From: Melastoma dodecandrum | Taxonomy: Eukaryota; Streptophyta; Magnoliopsida; Myrtales; Melastomataceae | Direction: 5' to 3' | Length of the DNA: 64,000 nucleotides | NCBI GenBank assembly: GCA_029817715.1 | Contig: JARUPY010000387.1 | Coordinates: 2,666,001 to 2,730,000 of the forward strand | Shown: one piece after another, positions 23,958 through 37,155 of the stretch | Position numbering within the stretch: position 1 is the stretch's first letter | Layout: each line of letters opens with the position of its first letter | Position numbers and translations under genes: made by a program | Notes under the pieces: generated by a model | What the model was told of the DNA's origin: nothing | Databases searched by the model: none | What the model saw: the letters and a program-made list of their open reading frames with translations, nothing else

Positions 23958-24894
23958 CAGTGACAGGAGTGATCAAAAAGTTTAGAATTTCAAATACCGA
24001 ATCGATTTTTTAACATTTCGTTATTTGAAATTAGATATTTGGTATTTGATATTTGGTTCGGTCTTATATTTGATTAAAATTCGATTTTCAGTTCGATTTT
24101 CGATATTTTTATAAAAAATTTCGGTATTTCAAATATACCGAAATATTATTGGGTTTGGCTTTGGTTTGTTTAAACTTCTTATTCCATTTATGCGTCTTTT
24201 TGGGTTTGATCGCGTCTTTTCTAGGGTTTGATCCCCCTTCTTCTCTCCGTCCTGTCGCGCTCCACTCTTTCAGAAGCCCTCTGCAATATGCTCTTGCCTG
24301 CCCCCGGCCAGTCCTTGAGTAGTCTCACGACGGGGAGCTCCTTTTCTTCACTGGCTGGCTAGCACTTCCTTGCCGTCTCCTCCCTCTTCTCCAAGTGGAT
24401 GCTTGCCCCCTCCCTCGAAAACCTATCCCTGTGTCTTGTGTTTTTCTCCCCCTTTTAATGGATGCCAACCAGATTCTCAAATGCCATTCATAATTTGAAT
24501 TGCATCGGCTTCCTTGGCAAGCTTTGAGTTCTTCCCTCAATCGATTGAGGGAGGATTTCTGCTTCTTGAAAACATTACGTTCTATAAGGAATAGAGCGCA
24601 TGCTTCCACGGAAGGTGTGGCGAAATACTTGAAGCCCTCCGTTGTAGGATTTCTTATGCATAGGGTTTGTAGCGCTAATTTATGGGCTTGGATTTCTTTT
24701 TTTAATTGGCTTTGGATCCATTATCGGCCCAATTAAAAATTTGGAAGATCCAAATACCGAACCGAAATAATTTCGGTATTTCGGTATTTGGAATTTTGGA
24801 ACTCGGTATTTGGATGACAAAAAATTAGAAATTTAGAATTTAGAATTTCGTTATTTGATTTGGTTCGAATTTGAAACATCGAATGCTCACCCTA
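23958..24894. mobile_element. Non-autonomous hAT element related to the 47-kb hAT
   Basis: Both ends carry the same subterminal motif, CAAATACCGAA and TTCGGTATTT, that lines the ends of the autonomous hAT at 47144-50811. The right end reads gaatgctcacccta, matching that element's terminus. Flanking octamers 'tttattga' occur at 23950-23957 and 24895-24902, a fitting 8-bp target duplication. The left terminus is degraded ('caggagtgatcaaaaag' within a few bases). No transposase is present. The interior does not resemble a recognised gene. Confidence 0.65.
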
Positions 24895-24902
24895 TTTATT
24901 GA

Positions 24903-26545
24903 TGGATTGAGTGATGCCGACACCTGCCTTGTTTTAAGCTCTCCAAAAATTATAATTATTGGATAACCCTCCCTATCTTGAAAGTTGCAAACTCACAAGA
25001 AAAAGGTTGTGTGTATTAGTTGGTTTGGATATAGATTTTATAACTTGAATTGCGCTTAGAGAATCCCGTAATCAATCCATTGGCGTAAATAAAATTCGAT
25101 ATAAACAATTAGTTTGAGAAACGAAAGAATGTCCACTATGTAAAAGAAGAATTTGCATTATTACCAACGAAAGAAATTTATTAAACTTGCTAGTTCCATT
25201 AATTGTTAAGGGATTCTTCGCAAAAAGGGGCGTCGAATTTTCTTCTTTAATGCAATTAATATCCCTTCTTACATGGTCCAAAAGAAGTTAAAAAAAAAAG
25301 TGTTTTAATGGGAAATGATAGGTAGTAAAATTTGTTGAAGTCGTGATCCAGAGATCGTGAAGTGTTTAAGGCATTTTGGAAGTATAAAGTATTGAAGAAG
25401 TCTTGAAACCGTAGAATGAGTAAACGGGTATCGAATTTCTATAATAATTAATAAGATAATTAATATTATCAACTCTAAATTGTTCTTCTCTCTATGGAAG
25501 AGCTTGTAACAAATATCAAATTAAGTAAGAGGAAAGTATTTGTAACCCTAAATATCAATCCTAAAGAAATGATATAGAAGATTATCGACTATACAGAAAA
25601 TACGTTTGACTCTGTATTACGGTGTTTTTGTTACCGTCCCCTATCAAACTATTGAATTCGGTTGGTAAAAATAATTCTTGATAACTTCCTTCGGTGCTCC
25701 CATTAATATTATGACCAGATTTTGTACTTACCGTGTGGCTAGGTATTTACTTGGGACTCGTTCCTTTAACAAAAGGCTTTTGGGATTACTGAAAAATGTG
25801 CTTAGAGCGCGATTATGCACTAACCTTACTTGTGTTATTACAGACAGTGCGGTCGTTTTTCTGTGGCCTTCAAGAAGGTACGGTAACTTTGAATTTAAAT
25901 AATTTTAACAAAATAAGTAGGCATAAAGTCTTTTTTTTTTTATAAAGTCTTTTAATTCTGGTGGTTTCGGACCATCCGTGTCTGATTACTACACCATTTT
26001 GGGCGGGCTTTTAATGTTAGTGAGTCTCCAAGAAGACATCCCCATTTTAGTCCCCCAAAATACCATTCAAAGTAAAACATTATCTCTTTTCTTTCTTCCC
26101 TTTTATTTTTTCTTTTTCTTCCATTTCACTTCTTATCAAAAATTAGTATAGTTAGGATTTGTGACCATAAGTCGACAAATTGTATCAAAATATAAACACG
26201 AATAAAAAGAGCGTGACTAAAATTCATTAGTTTAAGGTTTTAGAGAAGTACTTGACCTACACGAGATTCATTTTGAGATGTAATAATGGGTTGTGTTTAA
26301 GCATAGGTACGAAAAAGGCGCGGGTTTTTTTGAGAAAATTAACCTCCCCCACTAATCCCAAAAAGTCAAATCAAGGTTTTGAGCGTCTCGCCAGTACACA
26401 GCAACAGTCCACACACTCCCCCCCCCCCCCTCTCCCGAGTCAGAAAAAAAAGAGGAAAAGGGAAGGAAAATACACGAAACCAAACAAAAGGTGTCAACTT
26501 TACTCCTCCGAAATTCGAAGTTGGGTTGAGGGGGTTGGAATTTCG
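24903..26545. other. Intergenic and CRWN upstream region
   Basis: AT-rich with no recognised gene. Bases 26400-26545 are likely the 5' UTR of the CRWN gene and contain a C tract (26418-26431). Confidence 0.5.
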
Positions 26546-29500
26546 ATGGCGAGCCCTCAATCGGGCAGGCTATCCATCACCCCGGGATCGAGGATCCTTC
26601 ACCAGAAGAGCCCCTTGAGCGACGACTCTGTTTGGAGGAGGCTCAGAGATGCTGGCTTCGACGAGGAATCCATCAAGCGCCGGGATAAGGCCGCCCTCAT
26701 CGGTTACATTGCCAAGCTCGAGTCCGAGGTTCCTTCACTCCCCCCTTTTCCTTCTCTTTTTTTTTTCTTTTTGGTGGGGGTGTTTCTTAGTCTCTGAGTT
26801 CGATCCCGTGCTTTTGATTAACTCGGTGGTTGGGGTTGAAGTAAAAATTCTGGGTTTTTCTTAGGGTTTCTGATTTTTTGTTGTTTTTTCGATAGGGGAC
26901 GAATGGTCTTGTCTTGTTTTACCTGATTCTACGAAGGGGAAAATTGACATTAAATTATGCAGGATTAAGATTTCCTAGGGATTGTATGTTGATCGCCGGG
27001 GCTCCATTTATTGGGTTCTGCTATTTGTTTGTGTAGGAGTGCTTAAGTGGAGCTTCCTGGACTTATGATTTTTAATCCTTGTCGCCGGATAGTTTAGGAA
27101 GTAAAATCGACCGAGTAATAGTATCTAGATAGTTTCAGTATTTGGAATTTGTGTGAATTTTGCCAGTGTCTCTCATTTATATGCCGTGCTTTACGCTCGC
27201 TAATGTTTTGAGCCTGCCGATGCCGTATAGATATTCGACTACCAACACCATATGGGCCTTCTGATACTGGAGAAAAAAGAGATGGCTAACAAGGCCGAGG
27301 AAGCCAAGGCCTCTGCCGATGCTGCGGAGTTGAAGTATAGGCGGGATCAATCTGCCCATGCCGCTACTTTGCTTGAATCGAGGAAACGAGAAGAGAGCTT
27401 GAAGAAAGCTCTTGGAGTCGAGAAGGAGTGCATTGCTAGTGTAAGTGTGGCGCCAGTTATTTTCCCTTTGCCCATGCTTTTGTGATTTTTACTGCTGAGG
27501 GAGTGACAGTGCTTGCTGATGTTATTAACATTTTTAGCTCGAGAAGGCGTTACATGAGATGCGGGCCGAATCTGCTGAAACAAAAGTTGCAGCCGACAGC
27601 AAATTGTCTGAAGCACGGTCAGTGATGGAGAATGCTCTGAAGAAACTTGTTGAGGCAGAAGAAAAGCTTCACGCTGCGGAAGCTTTGAAGGCTGAGGCTA
27701 ATCGGTACCGTAACCTTGCTGAGAGAAAGCTTCACGAGGTCGAAGAAAGGGAAAATGATATGAGGAGGCGCATCGAATCTTTTAAATCCGAGTATGATGT
27801 TTCTGGTCAATCTTTTAAGGAATAAGCATCTGAGGTCGAGTTTGATTATTACCTTTTCTTTATCTCTTTCATTGATGGTTTAATTCATACCAGATGTGAT
27901 GCAAAAGAAAGCGAGATTTTACAAGAAAGGAAATCTCTGGTGGAAAGACAAAGAGTTCTTTGCCAAGGAGAAGAAAGGTTATTGGAGAGTCAATTGCTGC
28001 TGAACCAGAGGGAAGAACATATTTTGACAAGGTCTCAAGAATTAGATGCACTCTCGAAGGACTTGGAAGCCTCAAGAGTCAATTTGCAGAGACAAAGAGC
28101 TATCTTGAGTGAGAATAAATTGGATCTGGATCTCAAAACAGCTTCGCTCTTGCAAAATGAGGAGGTTTTTCTTGCTTAATTCTTTTTTAGTATTTTACAG
28201 TTTGGGAATTCCATTTTTTGTTTTCTCAGTTGCATGTCTTTGTTCACAGTCCATTGTCAGAAGAGAGTCTTTAGTGAACCAAAGAGAGAAGGAACTGCTT
28301 ATTCTACAAGAAAGTCTCTCAAGCAAGCAGTCAGTAAGTCGCTGTTGCTGATGGCCAACATTAGGCTCTTCCAATTGGCTAGAAAATGCTCATGCATAGA
28401 ATTTTTTGTTGCTTCTCTTAACAGGATGAAATACAGAAAGTCCTTGATGGCCATGAATCTGCTATCAAATCAAGGAAAGCGGAACTTGAAGCTGAAATGG
28501 AGATGAAACGGAAGTTGGTTGCTGATGAAATTGAAAGCATGCGAAGGGATTGGGAATTGAAGGAGATAGACCTGAAAGTTCAGGAGGAGCAACTTAAAGA
28601 GAGAGAGCACGACTTGGAAAAACGCACTAAGTCCTTGACGGACATGGAGAAGGAAGTTTTGGAGAGGTTAAAGCATGTTGAAAGCCGGGAAGAATATCTA
28701 GCCTCTGCGGAAAAGGATTGTAGGGGTAAAACTGAACTCTTACTAAAGGAGAAGGAAGAGATCAATAAACTGAAGCTGGATCTGAAGAATTCCATGGATT
28801 TGTTGGAAGACAAGAGGAAGCAGGTTGATCGAGCACAGGGTAGATTGGAGGTCATGAAGAGTGAAACAAATGAGCTCTCGGTTTTGGAAGTGAAGCTCAA
28901 AGAAGAACTTGATTGGGTCAGGGCCCAAAAACTTGAAATCATGGCCGAGGCAGATACATTACAGTCGGAGAAGTCAAAGTTTGAGAAAGAGTGGGAACTA
29001 ATTGATGAGAAGAGAGAAGAACTGAAGAAGGAGGCTGAACGCATAGCAGAAGAGAGAGTTGCTGCTGCTAAGTTTTTCAAGGATGAGCGTGATAGTCTCC
29101 GAGAAGAGAAGGAAGCAATACGGAACCAGCACAGGAATGACGTGGAGGCACTTCGTCTCGAGAGGGAAGAATTCATGAATAAGATGGTGCAAGACCGTTC
29201 TGAGTGGTTTAGCAAGATTCAGCAGGAACGGGCTGATTTCTTACTGGAGATTCAAGTACAAAAGAAAGAGCTGGAAAACTGCATCGACAAAAGGCGCGAA
29301 GAGCTGGAAAGTTCTTTGAAGGAAAAGGATAAGGCGTTTGAAGAAGAAAAGAAGACTGAACTTCAAAGAATAAGATCCCTTAAGGAAATAGTTGACAGGG
29401 AGTTCGAGCACATTGCTTCTGAAATGAAAAGGCTTGAGAGCGAGAGGATGGAAGTCAACCTAGACCGGGAACGGAGGAGCAGGGAATGGGCCGACCTACA

Positions 29501-30881
29501 GCAATCAGTTGAGGAGCTGAGTTTGCAGAGACAGAAATTGGAAAAGCAGAGGGAGTTGTTGCATGCTGACAAAGAAGAAATTCAAGGACTCATTGTCCAA
29601 CTGAGGAAATTGGAAGATGCAAGACTCGCTTTGGATAAGATGGCTGTTATGGAGATGCAGCAGTCTTTTGCAGAGTCCAGACAGCAGATTATTTCGGAAA
29701 AGGGGCGCCAGAAGAGAGCGGATGTGAGCAACAATGAAGCACAGCTCGATGATAGAGGATATCATGGGGTTGATGGCAATATTTCCTTTTCTATACCAGA
29801 AGAGAGAGCAACATTTCCTTCTCCTAGTAGCACTGCTCGTTTTTCGTGGATAAAACGCTGCTCTGACTTGATATTCAGGCCGTCCTATGAGAAGTCGATT
29901 CTCAATGCCAAGAATGATGAAGGTCCTACGGCATTGACTCCCGGACTAAGGTCGCTACTGTTGCATGATAAGCAGAAGGGAAAAGAAACTAAGGTTTTGG
30001 ATAGGGGTCTTGAAGGGAGCGTATCGGAGAGTCATGGAGGAGAGGAGAGAACAATATTTGAGGTGCCCACAGTGAACGAGAATGTGGCTAATGATAATAT
30101 CAACTCAGCAGGTACACAAGAGCAGAATGACTCTATCAAAGAGCAATTACATCAGGCTGGGAGGAAAAGGAGGATGAATGAACTGTTAGAAGATCCTGCT
30201 GATACATCCTTGGGACAAAGTCGAAGTAAGAAGAATAAGGGATTGGAGCAGGATGGTGCAGTTGACACTTATGAGCCGGCTGAGGAAAACCAGTATGTCC
30301 ATCTTGATTCCACTTTTTCGTTTCTGCATTTCATTTGCTTTGGGTTGCTTCAACGGGGTCTTGCTAGTTCAATATGCTGTTTGGAGTAATATCATCATTT
30401 TTCCCTTTGGTTAGGCGTGATGTAGGACCTACTCATGCATCCGAAGTCGGCGAAACTCATGTTCTGGAGCAGGAGACGGAGGTGCTGGTGGTTGAGAAAC
30501 TTGTTTCGGAAGTTCCTTTGTTGGACTCGGGCGGTCAAGATAGCGAAGATCAGATGCAGAATTCTTTCTTCAAGTCCATTGATGAGCTTTTTGAAGGTGG
30601 GCTCGACAGCCCAACTGATCTCATGCAAGACGGTAAAAGCATCTTGGAACGGGAAATGGAAGTGCTCGATGGGGCACCTGAAAAATCAAACTTGGACAAC
30701 ATTTTGGTGTTCGAGGAGTTCAGTCAGGTGATGTGATGTTCGACATTGTACTTGTACGTCTGACATCAGCTACTTCGAGCATGATTGCTTATTTTTCTAT
30801 GCTCGCATCTTTTGCAAACCACAGGAGGTGCTGGAGCTGGCCCCGAATGGATCCACTGAAGATAAGGACGGAGGTCGTTGA
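26546..30881 (+). CDS. CRWN/NMCP nuclear matrix constituent protein (plant lamin analogue)
   Basis: Eight exons are supported by splice sites and phase: 26546-26728, 27231-27440, 27538-27791, 27894-28164, 28250-28333, 28425-30292, 30415-30727 and 30825-30881. They give about 1079 residues, a normal family length. The N-terminus has the diagnostic SVWRRLRDAGFDEESIKRRD and QHHMGLLILEKKE segments. Residues about 60-750 form an almost continuous charged coiled coil. Basic clusters AGRKRRMNE and SRSKKNKG near the C-terminal third are candidate nuclear localisation signals. CRWN proteins line the inner nuclear envelope and set nuclear size and chromatin organisation. The last exons are acidic and end EVLELAPNGSTEDKDGGR. 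I do not see the strongly conserved terminal block typical of CRWN1, so the paralogue is uncertain. Donor GTTTTT after exon 4 is weak. No disabling change was found. Confidence 0.9.
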
Positions 30882-32457
30882 TGCAATTGGCACACTTTAG
30901 TCGACTGTGTTTGTGAACTTCCTTCTTTTATGGCGCCAGATGTTTCCCTGGCAGGCGAACTGATCGATATTTGGCTTTTCTCGTATGCATTTGTACGACT
31001 GGCGGACTTTATGGCGCAAGTGATACCTGTACAGTGTGCTTTTGTATGTAGTTTTTCGAAGCTAGGTGCTCAGGAGTCTTTTCATTATCAGTCTTTGCTC
31101 AATTTGTGTAGGTTGTGATGATTTCGAGATTTGAATTCTCTAGTAAACTGCAAGGACCATACTCAGTGTAACTTGACCTTGTCGGTTTTGCTTACCGGGA
31201 GGACTTCCGAGCCATTGGTGCCCAGTCGGGTGTTTGCCACGAACCCGTCAGGTCCATCAGTCCCCTTGCTTGAAGCCCCCCACCGGAGCCCCTCCTTCTG
31301 GCTGTCCTCCAGGGCAGACAACACCACATTTTCCCGCATGGACGTCGGCACCCGGAACAGCAATCCCAAGAGCCGTTCCTCTGACATTCGCCTACGTCAT
31401 TGAATCAAACGCTTCCTCGTATTTTAGAGAATAGTTTTAAGAAAGTCCGACCACACAAGAATGAAATCACGTCCCTACTTAACTCTGTTGATCGTTAACA
31501 AAATCCCGCCTTTTTCCTCCTAAATCCCTCCCGACTCTAACCAAACCCAATTCCCCATTCGTCGCAAAATCTCATATCGTGGATTTTCCGGGTATCGAAG
31601 GGTGTTTGCCTTTGGGTTTGTTGGTGTGTGACAGTGTGAGTGCGTGTGGTTGGGGGATGGGGAGGATTACCCGCTACCTGGAATGCTCTAAAGGTGTTTT
31701 TGATCTGGGATTTGTTTTCGTGAATGGTTTGTCGGGAAGTTAGAGGGAATTCGGGGTTTAGTGGATGTCATTGTTCTTTAGGAGTAGCATTGCTGATGTG
31801 TCGTGGAAGGGACTTCGGCTTTGGAGTGTTTTCCTTGGATTATCCGCTAAATGATCTTTGTTCTCCAGCTTTGTGGTGTGCTTAGTTGGATTATCCGTGA
31901 TTGATTTTTGTTTTACTTGGTCGGTCCAGGGAAGGCATTGAGGATCCGATCATCTGCTCGGAAAGCGATGCGAGGAAATCCCACTTGTTCAACTCTAGAA
32001 GGAAGATGTCACAAGAGGCAATTGAACCGACTGACCTCCTCCGGTGGCCACCCCACCAGGTACTCTTATTTCATGATTTGCAAATCGCACGTGAACAAGT
32101 TGATGCAACGGTACCTTTACATACAGTCAATACTAACTCCTCAGCTAACTTAACCAAAGATCAGTCAATGTGTGTGTTTATGTGGAACTTAATTGATTAT
32201 ATGCTTGAGATTGTACATGAAGAGCAGCTGATGGAGGGACCTTTTGGCTAGTTGAATTTCCTCAGTATAGTCTAGTTTTGCATATGGCAGTATTATCCTC
32301 TAATTATTGACCAAAAAGCAGGGACCGAGTTAGGTAGTAGATGAATAACAGTTTGAAAACCTAAATTTCAACTGCATAGGGTACTAAAAAATCATTGCGC
32401 TCCATAACAATTGACTACTTGATCTGATGGAATGTCTTTTTCACAACTTATGGAACA
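30882..32457. other. CRWN 3' region and intergenic spacer
   Basis: The first few hundred bases are the likely CRWN 3' UTR. Bases 31900-32060 hold an open segment (GIEDPIICSESDARKSHLFN) that could be an exon, but I recognise no family and cannot link it to a neighbour. The rest shows nothing. Confidence 0.4.
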
Positions 32458-34486
32458 GTGGCAGCAGAAATTTCAGATACAAGGATGAATGAACTACTAC
32501 TCGAACACAAGCCATCATCATCGTTGTCGTCCGAGTCCCCTCCTTTCCCTTCTCACATGAGGTTGTACCTGTACTGGGGCTACTTACTATCGAGATGGGA
32601 TGCCAGGTCTGGTTGCTCTTCTCCTCTTTTACTCTTGAGAATGGAAGTTATTCAGATTTTATTCCGGTAAAATTTCATTAATCTAGATCAGATTTTAGCT
32701 GAAAATCAATCTTGAACGTGATCAAACTTGTTTGTTTTGAAATATCTTTGAGCTGAAGTCACTGAGATATGTAGTAAATTTGTCTGGATTTTGGCTGAGC
32801 TACTTGGAAATGAGAGCATGAGAAGGTCTTTTGAAATATTGTTTATTGTCAGGATGTGGGAGTTCTCGGTGAGATTGTACATGATCAGTATCTAGCCATA
32901 TTCTTTACTGTTGACCGCTGTTTACGGAGTGGTGGATTCCGGGTCCGCCGCCTTGTTTGGTTCATTTGTTGGAGAGTGGGTCAGTCGGCTAGATTACCAG
33001 AAGGTATGGCCAAGATTCTGTAATATGCTTGCGTAGATACAAGGGATGCATTATCATTTCATTGTCATCAATGTTCTAGGTTCTCCTGCTCTGGCTAGTC
33101 CTGCAAATCTGTCGTTCGTGGTTGCCGGAGTTTCAGTAGTTCTGCTGCTCACTTATTCAGATTTGAAGGACTCTGATGCAATGGCCTTCGTCCTGCTGGT
33201 GGTAATAACCAATATCTCTGGAGCTATCAGGTGCTTTCCACACTTGCTGGAACAATCTTGATCGAAAGAGAATGGTAATGGAATGGAACTTTATAAAGAA
33301 TATGCAGACCACTTTCAGATTTATAACTACTGCATCCATTGGAGAAAATGTGATTTCCTGTTCCGATCGCAGGGTTGTAGTGATGTCAGATAACCGACCT
33401 CCGGGACTGCTGACGCAAATGAACTCGATCATCAGGAGGATGGATCTCGTATCCAAACTTTTTGCTCCCATGGTATCTGGATTCATTATCAGCTTCGGAT
33501 CTCTTATGGCGTCCGCTGACCTGAAAAAGACTTCAGAGACTTAGGCACTGCTCTAGAGAAACCTTCTCTAGTGGAGACCCGGGATTCAACCTCGCCAAAT
33601 CTGAGCGAAAAAATTGCGAGGATACCTTTTATCAGTTCATGGAGGCTATACCTGAAGCAAGTCGTGGCTCTTCCTGGGGTTTCATTGGCTTTGCTCTACT
33701 TTACAGTTTTAAGGTATTTACATATGCTTTCGTGATTTACAATTTTCGATATGATTGGTAGATGGTGGCATTACTTGGAGAGAGTTTTGTTGCATTTTTG
33801 GGAGCTTGATGACTGCTACCCTAGAATGGGAAGGTACTCCAGCATTTATCATCGGAATAGCGTGTGGAGTCAGTGCAGTCATTGGGATTTCTGCCACTTT
33901 CACCTACCCAGCATTGCAATCTCGTATCTTGACTTTACGAATGGGGCTCTGGTCAATCTGGATGCAGGTTTGGCAACTGTCTCAGACCCGAGTCCACGCA
34001 CTCTCACGTATGAGTGTATTGACAACTGAAATTTATGTGCTTGCAGTGGATGTTTCTTGTCGTTTGCATTGCTTCAATTCTTCCAAAAAACAGGTTGGTA
34101 TCTGCATACATGCTGATGGGAGGGGTCGCAACATCTCGACTGGGATTGTGGATGTTCGATCTAGCTGTGATTCAACTGATGCAGGACGAAGTACCAGAAT
34201 CCGATCGTATGATTGTTGGAGTTCAGAATGCACTGTAGTCATTCTTAGATCTGATGGGTTACGTGATGGGAATTATTGTCTCGAATCCGGAGGTAAGCAT
34301 TCTTTTCTCGAATCTATTTCGTGCGAGAAAGTGTTATTACCGATCCCGATCGAGCGAGCTGCACTTGTTGCTCTGCATCAGGACTTTTGGAAGCTGATCC
34401 TGTTGTCGTTTGCTGCATCGGACATGGCAGCTGTTCTGTACACGGTGCATGGATATCACGTTCGCTCGAGAAGCTCCAGCAGCTGA
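32458..34486 (+). pseudogene. Ferroportin/IREG (SLC40) metal exporter gene, disabled
   Basis: Exons follow the family order. An N-terminal segment with MRLYLYWGYLLSRWDAR is followed by MWEFSVRLYMIS (about 32855), LSFVVAGVSVVLLLTYSDLK (33110), GLLTQMNSIIRRMDLVSKLF (33400), LYFTVL (33700), FGSLMTATLEWEGTPAFIIG (33800), SAYMLMGGVATSRLGLWMFD (34100), and an end at DFWKLILLSFAA (34380-34486). Plant ferroportins export iron, cobalt or nickel at the plasma membrane or vacuole. Disabling changes: TAG at 32893-32895 replacing the conserved Trp, a one-base loss near 33104, another near 33231, a frame break after 33520, and TAG at 34236-34238 replacing Gln. Five lesions across several exons argue for a true pseudogene. 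Confidence 0.85.
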
Positions 34487-35107
34487 TCGTCCGTCTGTGA
34501 CCTGCCTCTATATGTTTTTAGGTGGGCATGCTTGTCGTACATGTACTAAGTTGCTAAAACAACTTGCAGATATTACGTGATTTGGAAAACAAAACTGAAT
34601 GTAGCTCTTAAATAAGAACTAGTTTGCACCTCACTCGTTTTCAAAAAGCTCTTTCTGTTGATAGCCTGTCGATGATAAATTACAAACCTCTAATGTCGCG
34701 ATGGCACGCGACGAATCAGACCGCAATTATCAGTTTACAGGTGATATGCTTCTCGTACAGTGATACACGTTTACTCAAAAGACATTGCAGATGCACAACG
34801 AGTCCGAGCACAACAGAGGAATGAATAAGGGGCACCACCATACGCATCATTGGCTAAATGTTGGACTCTGTCGATTGCTTTATCCAGAAATAAACGCCAA
34901 TAAACGCAACGCAAGCTAGCGATTCCGTGAACAAGTTCTTGACATTGTCCCTCATTGGAACAAAATAATTGTCTAGAAATACAAAATTTATGCATTTCAG
35001 TATGTATATATGTGCATGTATATTGCAGTGTATACGCGGTAGAATACGTATGTATGCATATACATTCGTATGTATTGCAGTTGGTAAGAGTTACTCTTTA
35101 GTTTATT
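34487..35107. other. Intergenic, nothing recognised
   Basis: AT-rich. Around 35000-35080 there is a cluster of TGTATG and GTATAT words but no clear unit. No gene is seen. Confidence 0.5.
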
Positions 35108-36266
35108 TGATGTGGTTGCCATTACTAGGATTTTGAGGTTGCGGGACTTTATAGCTGGGGATCCACAAGTCTAGCCTTGTTATATCGGATTTGTGTTGGG
35201 TTGCTCATATTGATGCTTCCCATATATGTGTGGAATAGATTTTTACATAGATCACCCCTTAGGCATCGGACTAGGCATATAGAAGGCTTGTCGCTGGCAC
35301 ATAGATGGGGACATTTCGACACGAAGACCGTCTCCATGCATGTTTTACTCATCATATAGAGAGGCGTTCGACAGACATAGTGCAAACCAGGTAATGAACT
35401 ACATGAAGTCTTTCTTGTTGTATGTGACGATTGTGCAACTTTCTCAACTTATTGTTTGGATGGTGAAGACTCATGGCAAACATGAGTTCCATTTATATGC
35501 TTCTTCGTGGTTGAATGACATTTCCTTAATATAGTCATCCGTCGGTTTGGAGAAGAACAACTTGTGCCAGCAAATTTAGACAATGACGCTCATCTTCATC
35601 GAATAGACATGCGTGGGAAACAGCTTGATAATTTGATGCACGTTCGTACTAGTTATATCTCAGTATGACATTCACGAAGTAACCACTAATTTGGGAGCCC
35701 CCGATTAGGACTACTTACGATAAATGGTAGCACCGTCGCAATCGTCCATACATATCTCATACAGAAGACATGTTGGGCACAATGGTGAGTAATCAGACAT
35801 TTATTTTTTGAATATTACTTTTATATTATTTTTACCACAACGCCTCTCCGATAAATTAATTTGAGCCGAGACAGGCCTTGCTACTAAATTGCCACACATT
35901 GCAGATATTTCTCGTAATATGTGTACATTTATGAAGGAATTCTATCATATGCGCTTCTTGTATGGATGCCAAGGAGGACAATCGGTTAATGAGGATGAGC
36001 AACAAGACGATGAGAATGAGGATGAGCAATTGAAGCAAGAGCAACAAGAACCGAATCATGAGGATGAGCAACAAGAGGAAGAAGCATACATGTTTGACAT
36101 CAACGACGTTCTACTTCAACAAGACGAGGATAACATGCCGCTCCTCACCTTTCAAAAGTCGACTCAAGACGATGTCTACTTCACTTCTGATTTTCAGGCC
36201 TCATTTGGATGATTACGATGATATCCTAGTTGACGCAGGTCACGCCCGAGTAACGGCCACCACTTG
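35108..36266 (+). pseudogene. Plant mobile domain (MAIN-like) relic
   Basis: A frameshifted copy of a plant mobile domain gene. Segment LYSWGSTSLALLYR (about 35145-35190) matches YSWGSACLAWLYR of the PMD gene at 42.6 kb. It is followed by LSLAHRWGHFDTKTVSMHVL (35290-35350) against the intact copy's PLAYRWGAALDTTTVATHVL. Then come HLHRIDMRGKQLDN (about 35590-35640) and an acidic Asp/Glu/Gln-rich tail (35985-36190). Stops and shifts separate these blocks, so it cannot be translated as one protein. No flanking hairpin units or terminal repeats were found. PMD proteins act in transposon silencing and chromatin maintenance, and many copies ride on transposons. Confidence 0.75.
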
Positions 36267-37155
36267 AGAGAAGTCTACGCTCAGAGGAATAGACGACACA
36301 CTAGGAACCATTGATGTACAACGTTGTCATTTTTACGTTTTTCATCTTTCAAATACTCGTAATATTTCTATTTTTGCACCATATTGATTACTGTGTTGCA
36401 CATGACATTAACCGGTTATTTTTATCGTTATGATTTGTTTTAAATTGTGATCAAGTGTAAAAACAAATGTAATGGAGATAAATTTAGCTCAGAGATAACT
36501 CGGAGTTCTCTATGATGACAAACCAACTCGACCTTCGAAAGACTGTTTAAACCACTGAATGATCTACTAAATCTAATCCTTTATAATCTTGCTAATAAAA
36601 TTAATATCTAATTGATCTTCCTTTTGTAAAAGATTTCAATGGATGGGATCATGCTTCTTCATCGAGTTTGTTCGGAACGTCAAACTTATCCTAGTGACCG
36701 CACTTTTTCCGTTTGCCTTTCCAGAACCGGGACATCAAGTCACTCGAGAACGGGTCATGGCATAGCCAACCGAATGCAGGTGTCGTGTGATCAGCGAGGG
36801 TGGAACGGTGACTTTATCCAAAAGCTGCCTCTGCGAATAGTTGCAGCACTTCCTTGTTATATGTAAACTGAGTAGAAGATTCACAATAGGTATCAGAAGC
36901 TACTGTTGACCGCACGGACTCATCTTACATCTCATCTAGATCCCTCCTTAGGAGATGATTGACCGTACCGACCATTTGAAGATTCCGTTGATTAGCACGA
37001 GCTGCTTCGATCATCAAGTGCCTGGAAGTGACCATAGCATGAGGCAGAAATTCCAAGCCCCTGCGAAAGGCTGCAGTGATCTAGTTTGCCTGCTATTTTC
37101 AACTCGTTGAGCCTTGCTGATTTAAGAAAAATTAGAGCAAAGACTACTCCCAAGA
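36267..37155. other. Intergenic, MATE 3' region
   Basis: No recognised gene. Roughly the last 200 bases probably contain the 3' UTR of the minus-strand MATE gene. Confidence 0.5.

Noticed and set aside
28580..29215. Ser-rich 211-codon open frame on the minus strand
   Set aside because: Antisense shadow of the CRWN coiled coil (Glu/Lys codons read backwards as Ser/Phe).
31901..32251. Possible first exon of the ferroportin gene
   Set aside because: The encoded residues do not resemble ferroportin and the join to 32458 is not supported.
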